This document shows positions 13,363 through 23,279 of a stretch of DNA of 64,000 nucleotides, piece by piece. Within the stretch, counting starts at the first letter, position 1. The number at the start of each line of letters is the position of its first letter. The notes under the pieces were generated by a model. The model searched no databases, was not told the origin of the DNA, and saw only the letters and a list, made by a program, of their open reading frames with translations. Source of the stretch: Gemmatimonadales bacterium (lineage in GTDB: Bacteria; Gemmatimonadota; Gemmatimonadetes; Gemmatimonadales; GWC2-71-9); assembly GCA_019637315.1 (NCBI GenBank), contig JAHBVU010000005.1:1-64000 (forward strand), given 5' to 3'. The position numbers and the translations under genes were made by a program.

Positions 13363-16300
13363 TCATGCCGACCCTCCCTCCATCTGGGGAGCCGGCGGAG
13401 TGCCGGCAGGCTGCCCCTTGCGTGCCTTCCGTCGCTTCGGCGTCGTTCGCTTTCCAAGCAGCATGGCAGGCAGGACCCAGAGTGCGCCGATCGTGCCGGT
13501 CACCGTCCCGCCAGCCGTTGCCAGCGCAATCGAGCCGAACAGGCTGTCGACCTCGGTGCCGACCGCGAGCGGAATCAGGCTGGCCATGGTCGTCAACGTC
13601 ACCAGCATGATCATGGCCGAGCGGTCGCGGGCGGCGTAGACGATATCCGCGCCGCTGAGTCGGCGTCCAACGAGATTGGCGCGACGGCGACGCTCGAGGG
13701 CGCCGTCGATAATCAGAATGGCCTGATTGGTGGCGAGGCCAATGACCAGAATGACGCCCACCGCAGCCTCCCGCCCAAATGAGGTGCCGGTGGCCCAGAA
13801 GATCGCGGCCACCCCCGCCAGCGCCATCGGCAGACTGGCAAAGACGAGCACCGCCGCCCAGGTCGAGTTGAACACGAAGGCCACCGACAACACGACCAGC
13901 GTCAGGCCGAGTGCCAGGACCAGCCAGAGTCCCTTGGTGCTGTCGTCTTCGGCCCACGAGAAGCGTTCGTCGTCGACCGTATAGCCGGCGGGCACACTGA
14001 TCGAACTCATGAATGACTCATGAGTTCGCTGCGCCAGCCGCGCCGGCCCGCGGAAGTCGTAGCTCACGATCCGAACGTACTGCTGATCCTCGCGCGTGAT
14101 CACGCTGAGGCCTTCGCGCTCCGAGACGAGCGAGAGATCCCCGATGCGCACAGGCGCCTGGGCTTCGTTCGGCACGATCGCGTCGCGCAGCTCGTCGAGC
14201 GCACGCTCCTGGGCACCCCGTGCCTTGACGTTGACCGTGAGCTCGTCGCCCTCGAGCTCCAGGCGCTGCCCGGCGCTGGCGCCCTGGACCTCCCGAGCCA
14301 CGGCGCGGCTGAACTCGGTCGTTGTCATACCGGCGCGGGCCAGGGCCGGTCGGTCGGGCGTCAGTGCGACGCTCACGGCCCGCTCGGAGCGGAAGAAGGA
14401 TCCGGCGTTGATGTTGACGTCACGGACTCGGGGAATTCGTTCCAGCCGAACCTGCAGATCACGGGCCAGCTGTTCGACCCCTGAGAACGAGTAGCCCAGC
14501 AGCTTGATGCGGAAGGCAACCGACATACCTCCGCCGCCGCTGAAGAAACCGGGCCCCTGACCGCGAACCCCGATCGATGCGCCACCGATGAAGACGGCAC
14601 GCTGGGTCATCTCTTCTTCCATCAGCGCCGGGATGATGCCGTAGCTTTCTTCGCGGGTAAAGGTGACCCGGAGTCTCCCCATCATGGGTAACCCGAACGC
14701 CTCGACCCGATCGACGCCATGCCTGCCAACCGCGATCCGCTCAAACTCCTGCATTGCTCGATCGACACTTTGTGGATCGGAGCCGTGGGGAAAGGTGATG
14801 CTCACGAAAAGCTCGGATCGCTGGCCGAACCAGTTGCCGAACGAACTCTTGGGTACCTGCTTGATGAAGCCCCACGTCAGCGTACCGAGCAGGGCAAGGG
14901 TCAGAACGAGGGTAACGGGTCGCCAGCGAACGGTGCCGATCACGCTTCGCGTATACCAGCGAACGGTCCGCCGGTAGGTGGTGCGCTGCATTCCGTGGCC
15001 AGACCCCACAGCGGGTATCATCACGACCGCGCTGAGCACCGACCAGGCCAGCGCGAGCAGGAACGCGGCAGCGAAGGGCAGGAAGGCGGCGCGGGCATTG
15101 CCTTGCAGGTAGAGAAATGGCATCAACACCACCGCCGTCGTCAGACTGGCGCCGATGACTGCCGGCATGATCCGACTTCCCGCTTCGGCGCGGCCCTCCG
15201 CCGTGTCCGGCGCATGTCGCAGCCGCTCCACGACGACCAGCCCGTTCTGCACCAGGACACCGATGCCCATGGCCAGTCCTGCAAGCGTCAGCAGGTTGGC
15301 GGGGATCTTGAGCACATACAGACCGAGTGCCGTGCCGGCAATGGCCACGGCCGCGCTGCCCATCACCAGCCACACCGACGTGAAGTTGCGCAGCATGACC
15401 GCGAGCACCAGCATCACTGCGGCAAAGGCAATCGCGCCGCGAAGCAGCAGGTCGTTGAGCTGCTCCTGGAGGTCGCGACTTTCATCGTTCTCGACTCGGA
15501 ACGTGATGCCCTCCGGCAGGATCCGCCGGATGTCCGCCATCGTCGCTTTGACCTGCTGAGCAGTCCGAATCGCATCGGCGCCTGCCAGACGGGACAGCTG
15601 CAGCGTGACGGTTGGCACTCCATTGATCCGCGCAAAGCGGCCCCGATTGTCTTCCTCGGGGCGAATCGTCGCGATCTCATCGAGGCGGAAGACGCGCCCG
15701 CTGGGCGCTCGCACCACGAGCCGACCGAGATCCTCGAGCGCGTGGGGCTGATCTCGCAGCGCGACCGTCACGACATTGGCGCCGCGGCGCTCGCGGCCGA
15801 GAGCCTCGACGACCCGGGCGCCCTCGATGGCCTGGCGAATCAGGGCAGGGTTGATCCCCAGCTGACGCAAGCGAAGCGGCTCGTAGACGACCGCAACCCC
15901 GGGCTCGGCGGTTCCCGAGAGCTGCACACCTGCGACGCCCGGCACGGCGGTGATCCGCGGCTCGATCTGATCCCTGGCGAGCTTGGTCAGAGTGCCGGCG
16001 GTGTAAGGCCCGATGATCGAATAGGTCAGGAGCGGTTGCTCTTCGAGTTCCTCCGGGGTGTAGTTCGCCACGGTTGGCGGAACCACCCCAATCGGAAATC
16101 GGGTGCGCAGCAGCTCGAGCCGTTCGTTGATCTCGAGTCGGGCCAGAGTCACGTCCGCTTTGGGCTCCAACTCCACCGTCAGGGACGACGACCCGTCCCG
16201 CGACTCGCTCGAGACCTTCTTGACGCCGCGAACTCCCTGGATCACCTCTTCGATCGGTGAGGTAACGTAGCTCTCGACCAGTTCTGGCGACGCGCCAAAC

Positions 16301-16446
16301 CAAGTGGCCGCAACCCGCAGACGCGGCAGCTCGACGGCCGTGCGCGTAGCGAGCGGCAGCTTGGTAAACGCGACACCGCCCGCGAGGATCAGGGCAGCGC
16401 CGAGCGCCCAGATGACGGCCGGTCGGCCCGCAGCCCAGCGGATCAT
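13363..16446 (-). CDS. RND efflux permease, second subunit (TM4 proton-relay Asp replaced)
   Basis: A 1027-residue inner-membrane RND permease of the AcrB/HAE type, with 12 expected membrane segments and two large periplasmic loops. N-terminal family signatures are YVTSPIEEVIQGVRGVKKV and ELEPKADVTLARLEINERL. The TM4 motif near residue 400 reads GIGVLVQNGLVVVE, whereas proton-coupled family members have Asp here (LLVDDAIVV in AcrB). The C-terminal repeat reads GLATNQAILIIDGALERR. The start overlaps the stop of the first permease by 4 bases (ATGA), so the two are translationally coupled and could form a mixed trimer like MdtB/MdtC. It is the last gene of the efflux operon. Confidence 0.9.
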   Translation of the reverse strand: MIRWAAGRPAVIWALGAALILAGGVAFTKLPLATRTAVELPRLRVAATWFGASPELVESYVTSPIEEVIQGVRGVKKVSSESRDGSSSLTVELEPKADVTLARLEINERLELLRTRFPIGVVPPTVANYTPEELEEQPLLTYSIIGPYTAGTLTKLARDQIEPRITAVPGVAGVQLSGTAEPGVAVVYEPLRLRQLGINPALIRQAIEGARVVEALGRERRGANVVTVALRDQPHALEDLGRLVVRAPSGRVFRLDEIATIRPEEDNRGRFARINGVPTVTLQLSRLAGADAIRTAQQVKATMADIRRILPEGITFRVENDESRDLQEQLNDLLLRGAIAFAAVMLVLAVMLRNFTSVWLVMGSAAVAIAGTALGLYVLKIPANLLTLAGLAMGIGVLVQNGLVVVERLRHAPDTAEGRAEAGSRIMPAVIGASLTTAVVLMPFLYLQGNARAAFLPFAAAFLLALAWSVLSAVVMIPAVGSGHGMQRTTYRRTVRWYTRSVIGTVRWRPVTLVLTLALLGTLTWGFIKQVPKSSFGNWFGQRSELFVSITFPHGSDPQSVDRAMQEFERIAVGRHGVDRVEAFGLPMMGRLRVTFTREESYGIIPALMEEEMTQRAVFIGGASIGVRGQGPGFFSGGGGMSVAFRIKLLGYSFSGVEQLARDLQVRLERIPRVRDVNINAGSFFRSERAVSVALTPDRPALARAGMTTTEFSRAVAREVQGASAGQRLELEGDELTVNVKARGAQERALDELRDAIVPNEAQAPVRIGDLSLVSEREGLSVITREDQQYVRIVSYDFRGPARLAQRTHESFMSSISVPAGYTVDDERFSWAEDDSTKGLWLVLALGLTLVVLSVAFVFNSTWAAVLVFASLPMALAGVAAIFWATGTSFGREAAVGVILVIGLATNQAILIIDGALERRRRANLVGRRLSGADIVYAARDRSAMIMLVTLTTMASLIPLAVGTEVDSLFGSIALATAGGTVTGTIGALWVLPAMLLGKRTTPKRRKARKGQPAGTPPAPQMEGGSA

Positions 16447-19400
16447 GAGGCCCGAGCTGCCCGCGCCAGCTTGCGCCGCTCGACCATCGCGTACACCGTC
16501 GGCATCAGGAAGAAGGTGACGAGGAGCGCGGTAATCGAGCCACCGATGACGCTGGCTGCCAGCGGCTGATAGAGCTCGCCACCGGCACCCCAGCCAAACA
16601 CCAGCGGAAGCACGCCGGCAATCGTGGTGATGGAGGTCATGGCAATGGCGCGCAACCGCTGCTGCCCGCCAAGCACGATGGCCTCTTCGATCGAGTGCCC
16701 CAGCTCGCGGAACCGACCGATCGCGTCGAGCTTGACGATGGCCTCATTGTCTGCCATACCGATCATCACCACGATGCCAATCAGTGCCACCGCATTGATG
16801 CTCTGACCGGTCAGCCAAAGAAGCAGGATGCCGCCAGCTCCCGCGAGGGGGACGGTGAGGAGAACCACAAGGGGTGTTGTGAACGAGGCGAACTCGCCGG
16901 CGAGCACCAGGAACACCAGTGCCACCGAGAGAACAGCGACCAGCATCAGCTGGTTGGTGGTGCGCCGCTGCTCCGCCTCGGCACCGCCCAGCGTGACGTC
17001 GACCCCGGGAGGCAGATCGACGCCTTCAAGAGCGCGTCGAACGTCGCGCGTGGCACGGTTGAGCCCCCCTTCCTCGGCCACTGCCTCGACCACGCTGACG
17101 GGCCGCTGGTTGATACGCACCACCTCGATCGGGGCACGAATATCCTTGACGGAGACCAGTTGTCCGACTGGAACACCCCTGATCGGAATTGCCAGCGCGG
17201 TCTGGAGGTCTTCGTTGAATGAACCGGTAAACCGGACCCGGATGGGGGTCCGCCGGTCGGTCTCCCGAAAGTCGCCCGAGTTGACGCCGCCCAGTCCGCC
17301 CGCCAGCGTGTTGGCGACCTGGCTGGCCGTGATGCCGAGCCGGGCCATCTGCGCCCGGTCGAGGGTGACTTCGATCGTCGGCTGGGTGCCGGCGTAGGCA
17401 TCGCGAACGTCTGCCAGGCTGGCGACTCCAGCCAGCTTGGCTCTGATCGCGTCGGCCCAGCGTGCTGACTCGTCGAGTCTGGGACCTGCCACCTCGACCC
17501 GCACCAGGCGCCCCTCTCGCCCGATCAGGCTACCGAACTCCGACTGACCCGCGAGATCGATGGCCAGACCGCCTTGGGCCAGGTCCGGCACCGCCTGGCG
17601 AAGCCGCTCGGCGAACGCGGCCGCACCCATCCGGTCCGGTACCGGCAGAAGCAGCTGCGCCGATGCGGAGGTACCAGGATCTGCGCCCGCCAGCACTTCC
17701 TCGTCCGTGGCAACGCCGATCCGGCTGTAGATCCCTGCGGACCCCAGAGTCATGGCCGCCTCCTCGAGCCGGCGCGCCTGGCGGGCCGTTTCCTCGATCG
17801 CGGTGCCTTCGGGCAGACGCAGGTAGGCCACCGCGATGCCCTCGTCGACCCGCGGCAGGATCTCTCTCGGCATCCGGCTCGCAACCGCAATCGTGCTCAG
17901 CGTGACCACAGCCGAGATCGCGATCACGGCGAAGGGGTGCTGCAGTGACCAGCGCATCCCGGCCTCGTACAGCCCCTCGAGACGATGGCCGACCCGGTCG
18001 GCGGCGCCGAGGAAACCGGTCGACGGACGCGGCGCCTTCGCGTTTGGCACTTTGCCGCGCGTCAGCAGGACGGGCATCAGGGTCAGGGCCAGAACGAGCG
18101 ATGCGCCGACGGACATCACGACACTGAGCGAGAGGTCGCGAAAGAGCGCAGCTGCCAACCCTTCGACGAACACGATCGGACCGAAGACGAGCAGTGTGGT
18201 GAGCGTACCTGCAATCAGCGGACCGGTGACTTCCTCGGTGCCGAGGCGGGCCGCTTCGAAGCGCCCCAAGCCCCTCTCGATATGCCGATTGGTCACCTCC
18301 GCTACCACGATGGCGTTGTCGACCAGCAACCCGATGCCGAGGGCCAGTCCGCCCAGCGAGAGAATGTTGATGGTGACGCCCATCAGCTGCAGCAGGGTCA
18401 GGGCGACCATGACCGAGAGCGGCACCATCAGCCCGATGGTGAGCGAGCTGCGCCAGTCACGCAGGAACAGCAGGATCACCAGCAAGGACAGCGCGCCGCC
18501 GATGAAGATCTCCTGGGTCAGGTTCGAGAGCGCGTCGTTGACGAACTCCGCTTGCGCAGCCACCACCCTGATCTGGAGGTCAGGGAACTCCTCGCGGAGG
18601 AGGTCGATGGCGCGGTAGATGTCACGAGTCACCGCCACCGTGTTGGCGCCGGCGTCCTTGTAGACCACCAGGCCCACGGCCGGCTTGGAGTCGAGCGTGG
18701 TGATCGTCGTCGGGTCGGCAAGGCCGAGCGAGACGGACCCGACGTCGCGGAGCGTGATACCACTGCGAGTCGGGCCTACCGGTGTGCTGGCAATCTCCTG
18801 CACGGTCTGAAACTCGGTCAGCGCACGCAGCGAGAAGCGGAACTGCCCCCGACGAACCGTACCGCCCGGAGCCTGCGGATTGGCGGAGCGGACGGCGGAT
18901 GCAACGTCATCCGGCGTGATGCCCAGCGCGCGGGTGCGCTCCGGATCGATCTCGACCCGGATCTCGTCCTCGGGCTCGCCGGCCACCGCCACGCTGGCAA
19001 CCCCGGCCAGTTGCTCCAGCCGGCGCGCATGCACGTCCCGCGCGGTGCGGGCAATGCTGCGCAGATCGCCGCTGCCCGTCAGGCCGAGCACGGCAATCGG
19101 ACGCTCGCCGGGGTCGCTGGTCAGCAGGGTGGGGCGCTCGGCGCGTTCGGGCAGCTTGCCGCGCGCATTGTCGAGCCGTTCGCGCACTTGAAGCACCGTG
19201 GTTGGCATGCTGGTGCCCCACGCAAAGCGCAGCGTGGTCGTCGCTTCGCCGGTCCGGCTGACTGATTTGAGCTCGACCAGTCCCGGCGTGGCCGCGACCG
19301 CCTCTTCGATCTGCTCTGCAATGAAACGCGAGACTTCTTCCGGCGCTGCGCCAGGATAGGCTGTTCTGATCGTCAGGACCGGCAGCTGGACGTCCGGCAG

Positions 19401-19508
19401 CAGCGAGACCGGAAGCTTGCCCAGCGACACCGCACCAAGCAGCACCATCGCCAGGACGGCGGCAATGGTCGTGACAGGCCGTCTGAGGGCCGAGGCGGCA
19501 ATCGACAT
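16443..19508 (-). CDS. RND efflux permease, first subunit
   Basis: A 1021-residue RND permease of the AcrB/HAE family. The N-terminus is typical: LRRPVTTIAAVLAMVLLGAV, then LPVSLLPDVQLPVLTIRTAY and PGAAPEEVSRFI. The TM4 motif near residue 394 reads LGIGLLVDNAIVVAEV and keeps the first proton-relay Asp, unlike its partner. The C-terminal motif is IGMADNEAIVKLDAIGRF. It should drive drug, metal or lipid export by proton antiport together with the adaptor and TolC proteins encoded just upstream, 15 bases after the adaptor gene. The substrate is not predictable; there is no metal-binding Met triad I can identify. Confidence 0.92.
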   Translation of the reverse strand: MSIAASALRRPVTTIAAVLAMVLLGAVSLGKLPVSLLPDVQLPVLTIRTAYPGAAPEEVSRFIAEQIEEAVAATPGLVELKSVSRTGEATTTLRFAWGTSMPTTVLQVRERLDNARGKLPERAERPTLLTSDPGERPIAVLGLTGSGDLRSIARTARDVHARRLEQLAGVASVAVAGEPEDEIRVEIDPERTRALGITPDDVASAVRSANPQAPGGTVRRGQFRFSLRALTEFQTVQEIASTPVGPTRSGITLRDVGSVSLGLADPTTITTLDSKPAVGLVVYKDAGANTVAVTRDIYRAIDLLREEFPDLQIRVVAAQAEFVNDALSNLTQEIFIGGALSLLVILLFLRDWRSSLTIGLMVPLSVMVALTLLQLMGVTINILSLGGLALGIGLLVDNAIVVAEVTNRHIERGLGRFEAARLGTEEVTGPLIAGTLTTLLVFGPIVFVEGLAAALFRDLSLSVVMSVGASLVLALTLMPVLLTRGKVPNAKAPRPSTGFLGAADRVGHRLEGLYEAGMRWSLQHPFAVIAISAVVTLSTIAVASRMPREILPRVDEGIAVAYLRLPEGTAIEETARQARRLEEAAMTLGSAGIYSRIGVATDEEVLAGADPGTSASAQLLLPVPDRMGAAAFAERLRQAVPDLAQGGLAIDLAGQSEFGSLIGREGRLVRVEVAGPRLDESARWADAIRAKLAGVASLADVRDAYAGTQPTIEVTLDRAQMARLGITASQVANTLAGGLGGVNSGDFRETDRRTPIRVRFTGSFNEDLQTALAIPIRGVPVGQLVSVKDIRAPIEVVRINQRPVSVVEAVAEEGGLNRATRDVRRALEGVDLPPGVDVTLGGAEAEQRRTTNQLMLVAVLSVALVFLVLAGEFASFTTPLVVLLTVPLAGAGGILLLWLTGQSINAVALIGIVVMIGMADNEAIVKLDAIGRFRELGHSIEEAIVLGGQQRLRAIAMTSITTIAGVLPLVFGWGAGGELYQPLAASVIGGSITALLVTFFLMPTVYAMVERRKLARAARAS

Positions 19509-19523
19509 ATGGAGCTGGCCCCT

Positions 19524-20663
19524 TTACCGCGTGCCGCGTTCCTGGCGGGCAACCATCCGCACCGGCGCATCGTGCGTCAGCGTCAGATGCCCTTCGATCA
19601 GCACGGTGTCGCCCGCCGCGACGGGGATCTGGCCGGTCGCGCTGTCGGGCAGAACTTCGGTTTCCAGGCCGTTGCTGCGACCGGGGAAGATGTAGACCCA
19701 CTGCGCCCGACCGTCGCGTGCGACGAACACGAGCGGCCGGCCGTCGCGCTCGATCACCGCGGAGGACGGCACCACGACGCGGCCGGGCAGCCGGGTCGCT
19801 TCGAGGCGGACGTCGGCGTACATCCCGGGGCGAAGCACGCTGTTGCTTCCGATCCGCACCACGGCGCGACCGGCCCGGGTGGTGCTGTCGACCATGGGCA
19901 GGATCGCCGCGATTCGTCCGCTGATCGGACGGTCGGCCACGGCAGCGGCGGTGACGGTTGCGTCACCTCCGATCCGAATCAGCGGCAAATCGTGTTCGAG
20001 GACCGACGCCTCGACTCGGAGGTTCGAGAGGTCGACGATCCGCCCGATGTCCTGGCCCTGGCTGAGTCGCTCACCGACCGCGACCCTGACCTCGTCGACC
20101 ACCCCGCTGAACGGCGCGACGATGGTGGCGCGTTCCCGCTGCAGCTTGGCGCGCTCGAGCTCTGCTTTGGCGCGATCGAGGCCGGCCCGAATCTCGGCGC
20201 TGCGCAGCCGCTCGCCCGTTACCGCGCGGCCGGTCACGATGGAGTCGCCGATGATGTTGTCGAGCACTTTGAGCTTGGCGTCATCGAGGGAGGCTTGGGC
20301 TTGCTCGACTGCCAGGTCGAGTTCGCGCGGGTCGACTTCGACCAGTACCTGGCCCTGGGTGACCCGATCGCCGGGACGAACCTTGACCGCGGTGATCGGC
20401 CCGGTGGTTTCGCTCTTGAGCATCGCGACCCCGTCGGAGCGCACCTGGCCCGTGGTGACGATCGAGAGCACCAGGTCGCCTTGACGGACCGCCTGGCCCA
20501 CCACGGGAAGGGTGACGCTGCCGGTGCTCGACTCGCCACCATCCTCGCCGTCGCCGCTGCCGCTGTCCGGTTCGGCTTTCTTACAGCCGGCCACGACGAA
20601 CAGCGGCAGCGCGACGGCAATCATGGTGCGCAGCAGCGCCGCGCCCGCTAGGCTTCGCTTCAC
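19524..20663 (-). CDS. RND periplasmic adaptor (membrane fusion) lipoprotein
   Basis: A 379-residue lipoprotein with signal peptide ending VVAGC at Cys27. The adaptor architecture is clear: a biotinyl-lipoyl-like half (ITAVKVRPGDRVTQGQVLVE near residues 93-112), a short alpha-hairpin (DPRELDLAVEQAQASLDDAK to LERAKLQRERATI), the second lipoyl half (VAPFSGVVDEVRVAVGERL), then beta-barrel and membrane-proximal domains (RPGMYADVRLEATRLPG). It links the inner-membrane RND pump to the outer-membrane TolC channel. The start overlaps the TolC gene stop by 4 bases. Confidence 0.92.
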   Translation of the reverse strand: MKRSLAGAALLRTMIAVALPLFVVAGCKKAEPDSGSGDGEDGGESSTGSVTLPVVGQAVRQGDLVLSIVTTGQVRSDGVAMLKSETTGPITAVKVRPGDRVTQGQVLVEVDPRELDLAVEQAQASLDDAKLKVLDNIIGDSIVTGRAVTGERLRSAEIRAGLDRAKAELERAKLQRERATIVAPFSGVVDEVRVAVGERLSQGQDIGRIVDLSNLRVEASVLEHDLPLIRIGGDATVTAAAVADRPISGRIAAILPMVDSTTRAGRAVVRIGSNSVLRPGMYADVRLEATRLPGRVVVPSSAVIERDGRPLVFVARDGRAQWVYIFPGRSNGLETEVLPDSATGQIPVAAGDTVLIEGHLTLTHDAPVRMVARQERGTR

Positions 20664-21964
20664 AACGTCCTCCCGATCAGGGCTTCGATCTCGGCTTTGG
20701 CAAGTATGTACTCGAACCGGGCCCGTACCGCTTCGGCCTCGGCCGCGTCGAGCTGCTCCTGTGCCCGGCTCAGCACATCGATGGTCAGGGACCCGATCCG
20801 GTACCGCTCCAACTGGACCCGAACGAGGGCGCGGGCGGCATCGAGGTTGGCCAGCGCCGTGGTCACTCGAATCTCCGCCGCGCGGAGCGCTGCAAGCTGC
20901 GTCGTCAGGGTGGCGCCCACCTCGCGACGGGCGTCAGCGGCCTGAGCCGCGGCCGACTCATAGTCGCTGCGGCGCGTGGCAATCTGCTGCTCGCGCTGAA
21001 AGCGATTGAACAGCGGGTAACTGAACCCGAGATTCATCGAGCGGCTGTTGTAGAGCTGATACTCGTTGAGACGGCTGCCGGCAAACGAGGTGTTGGCCGT
21101 CAGATTGAGGCTCGGGAAGTAGAGCGACTTGGCAGCGCTCAGGTTGGCCGCAGCCGCGTCCTCGGCGGCTTCGGTCCGCAGCACGTGCGGGGCCTGCCGC
21201 AGCGCCTCGGCGCGCAGGGCATTGGTGTCGGCCACGTTCGCGGCGCCGAAAAGCGACGAATCGATTACGGCGCTGACCCGGCCGTCCTCGCCAATCAGCC
21301 GACCCAGCCCCGCCTCACTCGCGGCAAGTTGTCGTTCCTCGGAGGCCAGCCGAAGCCGGGCCTCGTTCAGCGTAACCGTGGCGGTCAGCGAGTCCGCGAC
21401 GTTGGCGGCGCGGGTCGCCAGCCGGGCAATCGCGATCTGAAACTGCTCCTCGGCGCGTCGGATGGCCTCCCGCCGCACCGCGACGAGCTGCGCCGTCTGC
21501 GCCGCGTCGATGAACGCTCTCGTGGTGCGGAGGCGGTTCTGGGCCCGCTGATAGTCGACGGCGGCGTCGGCCTGGGCGCGTGATGCTCTTGCAGCAGTCA
21601 GGTCGCGTCCGCGGCGGAAGCCGGTGAACAAGTCGTAGGTCGCGCTGGCACCGAGGCTCAAGCTCGAATTGGTGGAGCCGCCAGGCAGAATCTCGTTGGT
21701 CGTTGGGTCGAGGCGGGACGGACCGTCGGAAAAGCTGGTGCCCCAGGTCGCCGTCGCGCGGAGGTCGGGGAGAAACTGCCCGTAGGCGGTTCGTACCGCG
21801 GCCGACGTGTTGCGATAGGTACCGAGCGCCTGGATGACCTGGGGGTCGACCCGTTCGGCCCGGTCCAGGGCCTCCTGGAGGGTCATCCGCCGCTCCTGCG
21901 CATGAGCTGGGTGCAGGATCACGACGCCGAGGGACGCGGCAAGAATGATATGTCTTAGAGCCAT
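20660..21964 (-). CDS. TolC-family outer membrane efflux protein
   Basis: About 434 residues from the ATG at 21964; a GTG at 21979 is possible. A signal peptide ends at AHAQ. Two OEP repeats form the long helical barrel: first repeat MTLQEALDRAERVDPQVIQA and AVRTAYGQFLPDLRATATW; second repeat starts VLRTEAAEDAAAANLSAAKS with LYFPSLNLTANTSFAG. It gives the outer-membrane exit duct for the RND pump and is the first gene of the four-gene efflux operon. No regulator gene is adjacent. The 248 bases upstream show no promoter I would trust. Confidence 0.9.
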   Translation of the reverse strand: MALRHIILAASLGVVILHPAHAQERRMTLQEALDRAERVDPQVIQALGTYRNTSAAVRTAYGQFLPDLRATATWGTSFSDGPSRLDPTTNEILPGGSTNSSLSLGASATYDLFTGFRRGRDLTAARASRAQADAAVDYQRAQNRLRTTRAFIDAAQTAQLVAVRREAIRRAEEQFQIAIARLATRAANVADSLTATVTLNEARLRLASEERQLAASEAGLGRLIGEDGRVSAVIDSSLFGAANVADTNALRAEALRQAPHVLRTEAAEDAAAANLSAAKSLYFPSLNLTANTSFAGSRLNEYQLYNSRSMNLGFSYPLFNRFQREQQIATRRSDYESAAAQAADARREVGATLTTQLAALRAAEIRVTTALANLDAARALVRVQLERYRIGSLTIDVLSRAQEQLDAAEAEAVRARFEYILAKAEIEALIGRTL

Positions 21965-22212
21965 GGGGCCTTGGGCCACGGGTCAGTTAGGTTCGCCAAA
22001 TGGAAGCGGTGCTGCAAGGATGCGCCAACCCTGAAAAGGGACGCAGGCCAATCTTTTCAATCTTGGGAACGCGGGTGGCAGCCCCATGACATCAACATTA
22101 CGGGGCGATGACAGTCCGGCGTAGCTCAGGAGCGTCCCCACGCAGGGCTATGGCCAGACCTTCGGTGCCTCTGACATGGGCTTAGGCTCGGTCGGGCATC
22201 GGCACGGTCGGG

Positions 22213-23181
22213 TCAGTTGTCCCGGTCGTTGGCGCTCCCGCGGCGACCGGTGGCGCGTGCCAGCTCCGCTTCCGCTGCGATGTATCCAAAGGCGCCCCAC
22301 TGCGGGGTCGTCAGCACCTGCTCGAAGGTTCGGCGAGCCTGGGCCCGGCGCCCGTTGTAGAGATGCCAGTTGCCGATGCCGTACCCGACGCCGGCATCCT
22401 GGATTGCATCCTGCGTACCAGACCATCCCAGCACCGAGTCGGCCGACAACTCGCCCTTGTACACCAGCAGGAGGCGATGATACGCGCCGTTCTCGATGAT
22501 GTCCATGTCCGCCCGGATCGGCTCGAGCACTTTGGCGGCGTCGGCCGTTCTGCCGAGCCGGCGGAGCGTCATGTAGAGCCAGTGGCTCGTGGCGACGACC
22601 ATGTCCGGATTGACCGCCGCGGCAACATCCTCCTGATAGTATGGCAGCGCCTTGGCGAACTCCCCCTTGAGGTAGTGGGCCAGACCGAGATGGTATCGGA
22701 TGTTGGTGTTGAGCGTGCTGATCGGGATGCCACGGGCGTTCGGAATGCCATCAGGCTCGACCTCGTCGCGTCGTCCCCGGATCAGGCCGTAGGCGTGCTC
22801 GAGGTCCTTGATGGCGGCATCGAAGCGCCGGATCGTGATGAAACGATGCCCTCGATGCCGGTACAGTCGCGGGTCCATGGGATGCTGCGCAATGCCCCGC
22901 GAGAAGATCTCGATGGCCTCGGCGTGGCGACCCAGGTAAGCCAGGCGACGCCCCAGCCAGATGATCGAGTCGGCGTTGGCCGGTGTGCGCTCCCATGCGG
23001 CGCGCGCGGCCGCATAGTTCTTCTCGTACACGGCTTGGACCTCGGGCGGCAGCACGGGGCGCCGGAGGGGCTTGCCGAGGAGTGACATGGCCTCGACCGG
23101 CGGCTCGGCCGCCTGCGCAACGAGCGTGGCGGGCGGAGCGCCCGCCGCGGTCAGTGCCGCGAGCAGCAGGGCATAACGCAT
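22213..23181 (-). CDS. Exported TPR-repeat protein
   Basis: A 322-residue protein with a signal peptide ending LVAQA (about residue 24). TPR-like helices run through most of it: ADSIIWLGRRLAYLGRHAEA, RLYRHRGHRFITIRRFDAAI, RYHLGLAHYLKGEFAKALPY and YGIGNWHLYNGRRAQARRTF. It is probably a periplasmic scaffold; no enzymatic motif is present. GGGAGATC precedes the ATG. It stands alone between the efflux operon and the histone-like gene, on the same strand. Confidence 0.75.
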   Translation of the reverse strand: MRYALLLAALTAAGAPPATLVAQAAEPPVEAMSLLGKPLRRPVLPPEVQAVYEKNYAAARAAWERTPANADSIIWLGRRLAYLGRHAEAIEIFSRGIAQHPMDPRLYRHRGHRFITIRRFDAAIKDLEHAYGLIRGRRDEVEPDGIPNARGIPISTLNTNIRYHLGLAHYLKGEFAKALPYYQEDVAAAVNPDMVVATSHWLYMTLRRLGRTADAAKVLEPIRADMDIIENGAYHRLLLVYKGELSADSVLGWSGTQDAIQDAGVGYGIGNWHLYNGRRAQARRTFEQVLTTPQWGAFGYIAAEAELARATGRRGSANDRDN

Positions 23182-23279
23182 GGTGATCTCCCGAACTTCG
23201 AGACGGCGAGCGCCCCACAGGCTCGGCGAACCTTGCGGGACGCCGGCCGGAGGGGCGCTCGGAACAAACCCGCGATCAA

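Noticed and set aside
22108-22150. tRNA-like D-arm (GTAGCTCAGG)
   Set aside because: No T-arm (GTTCGA-type) or closing acceptor stem follows within tRNA length; judged chance.
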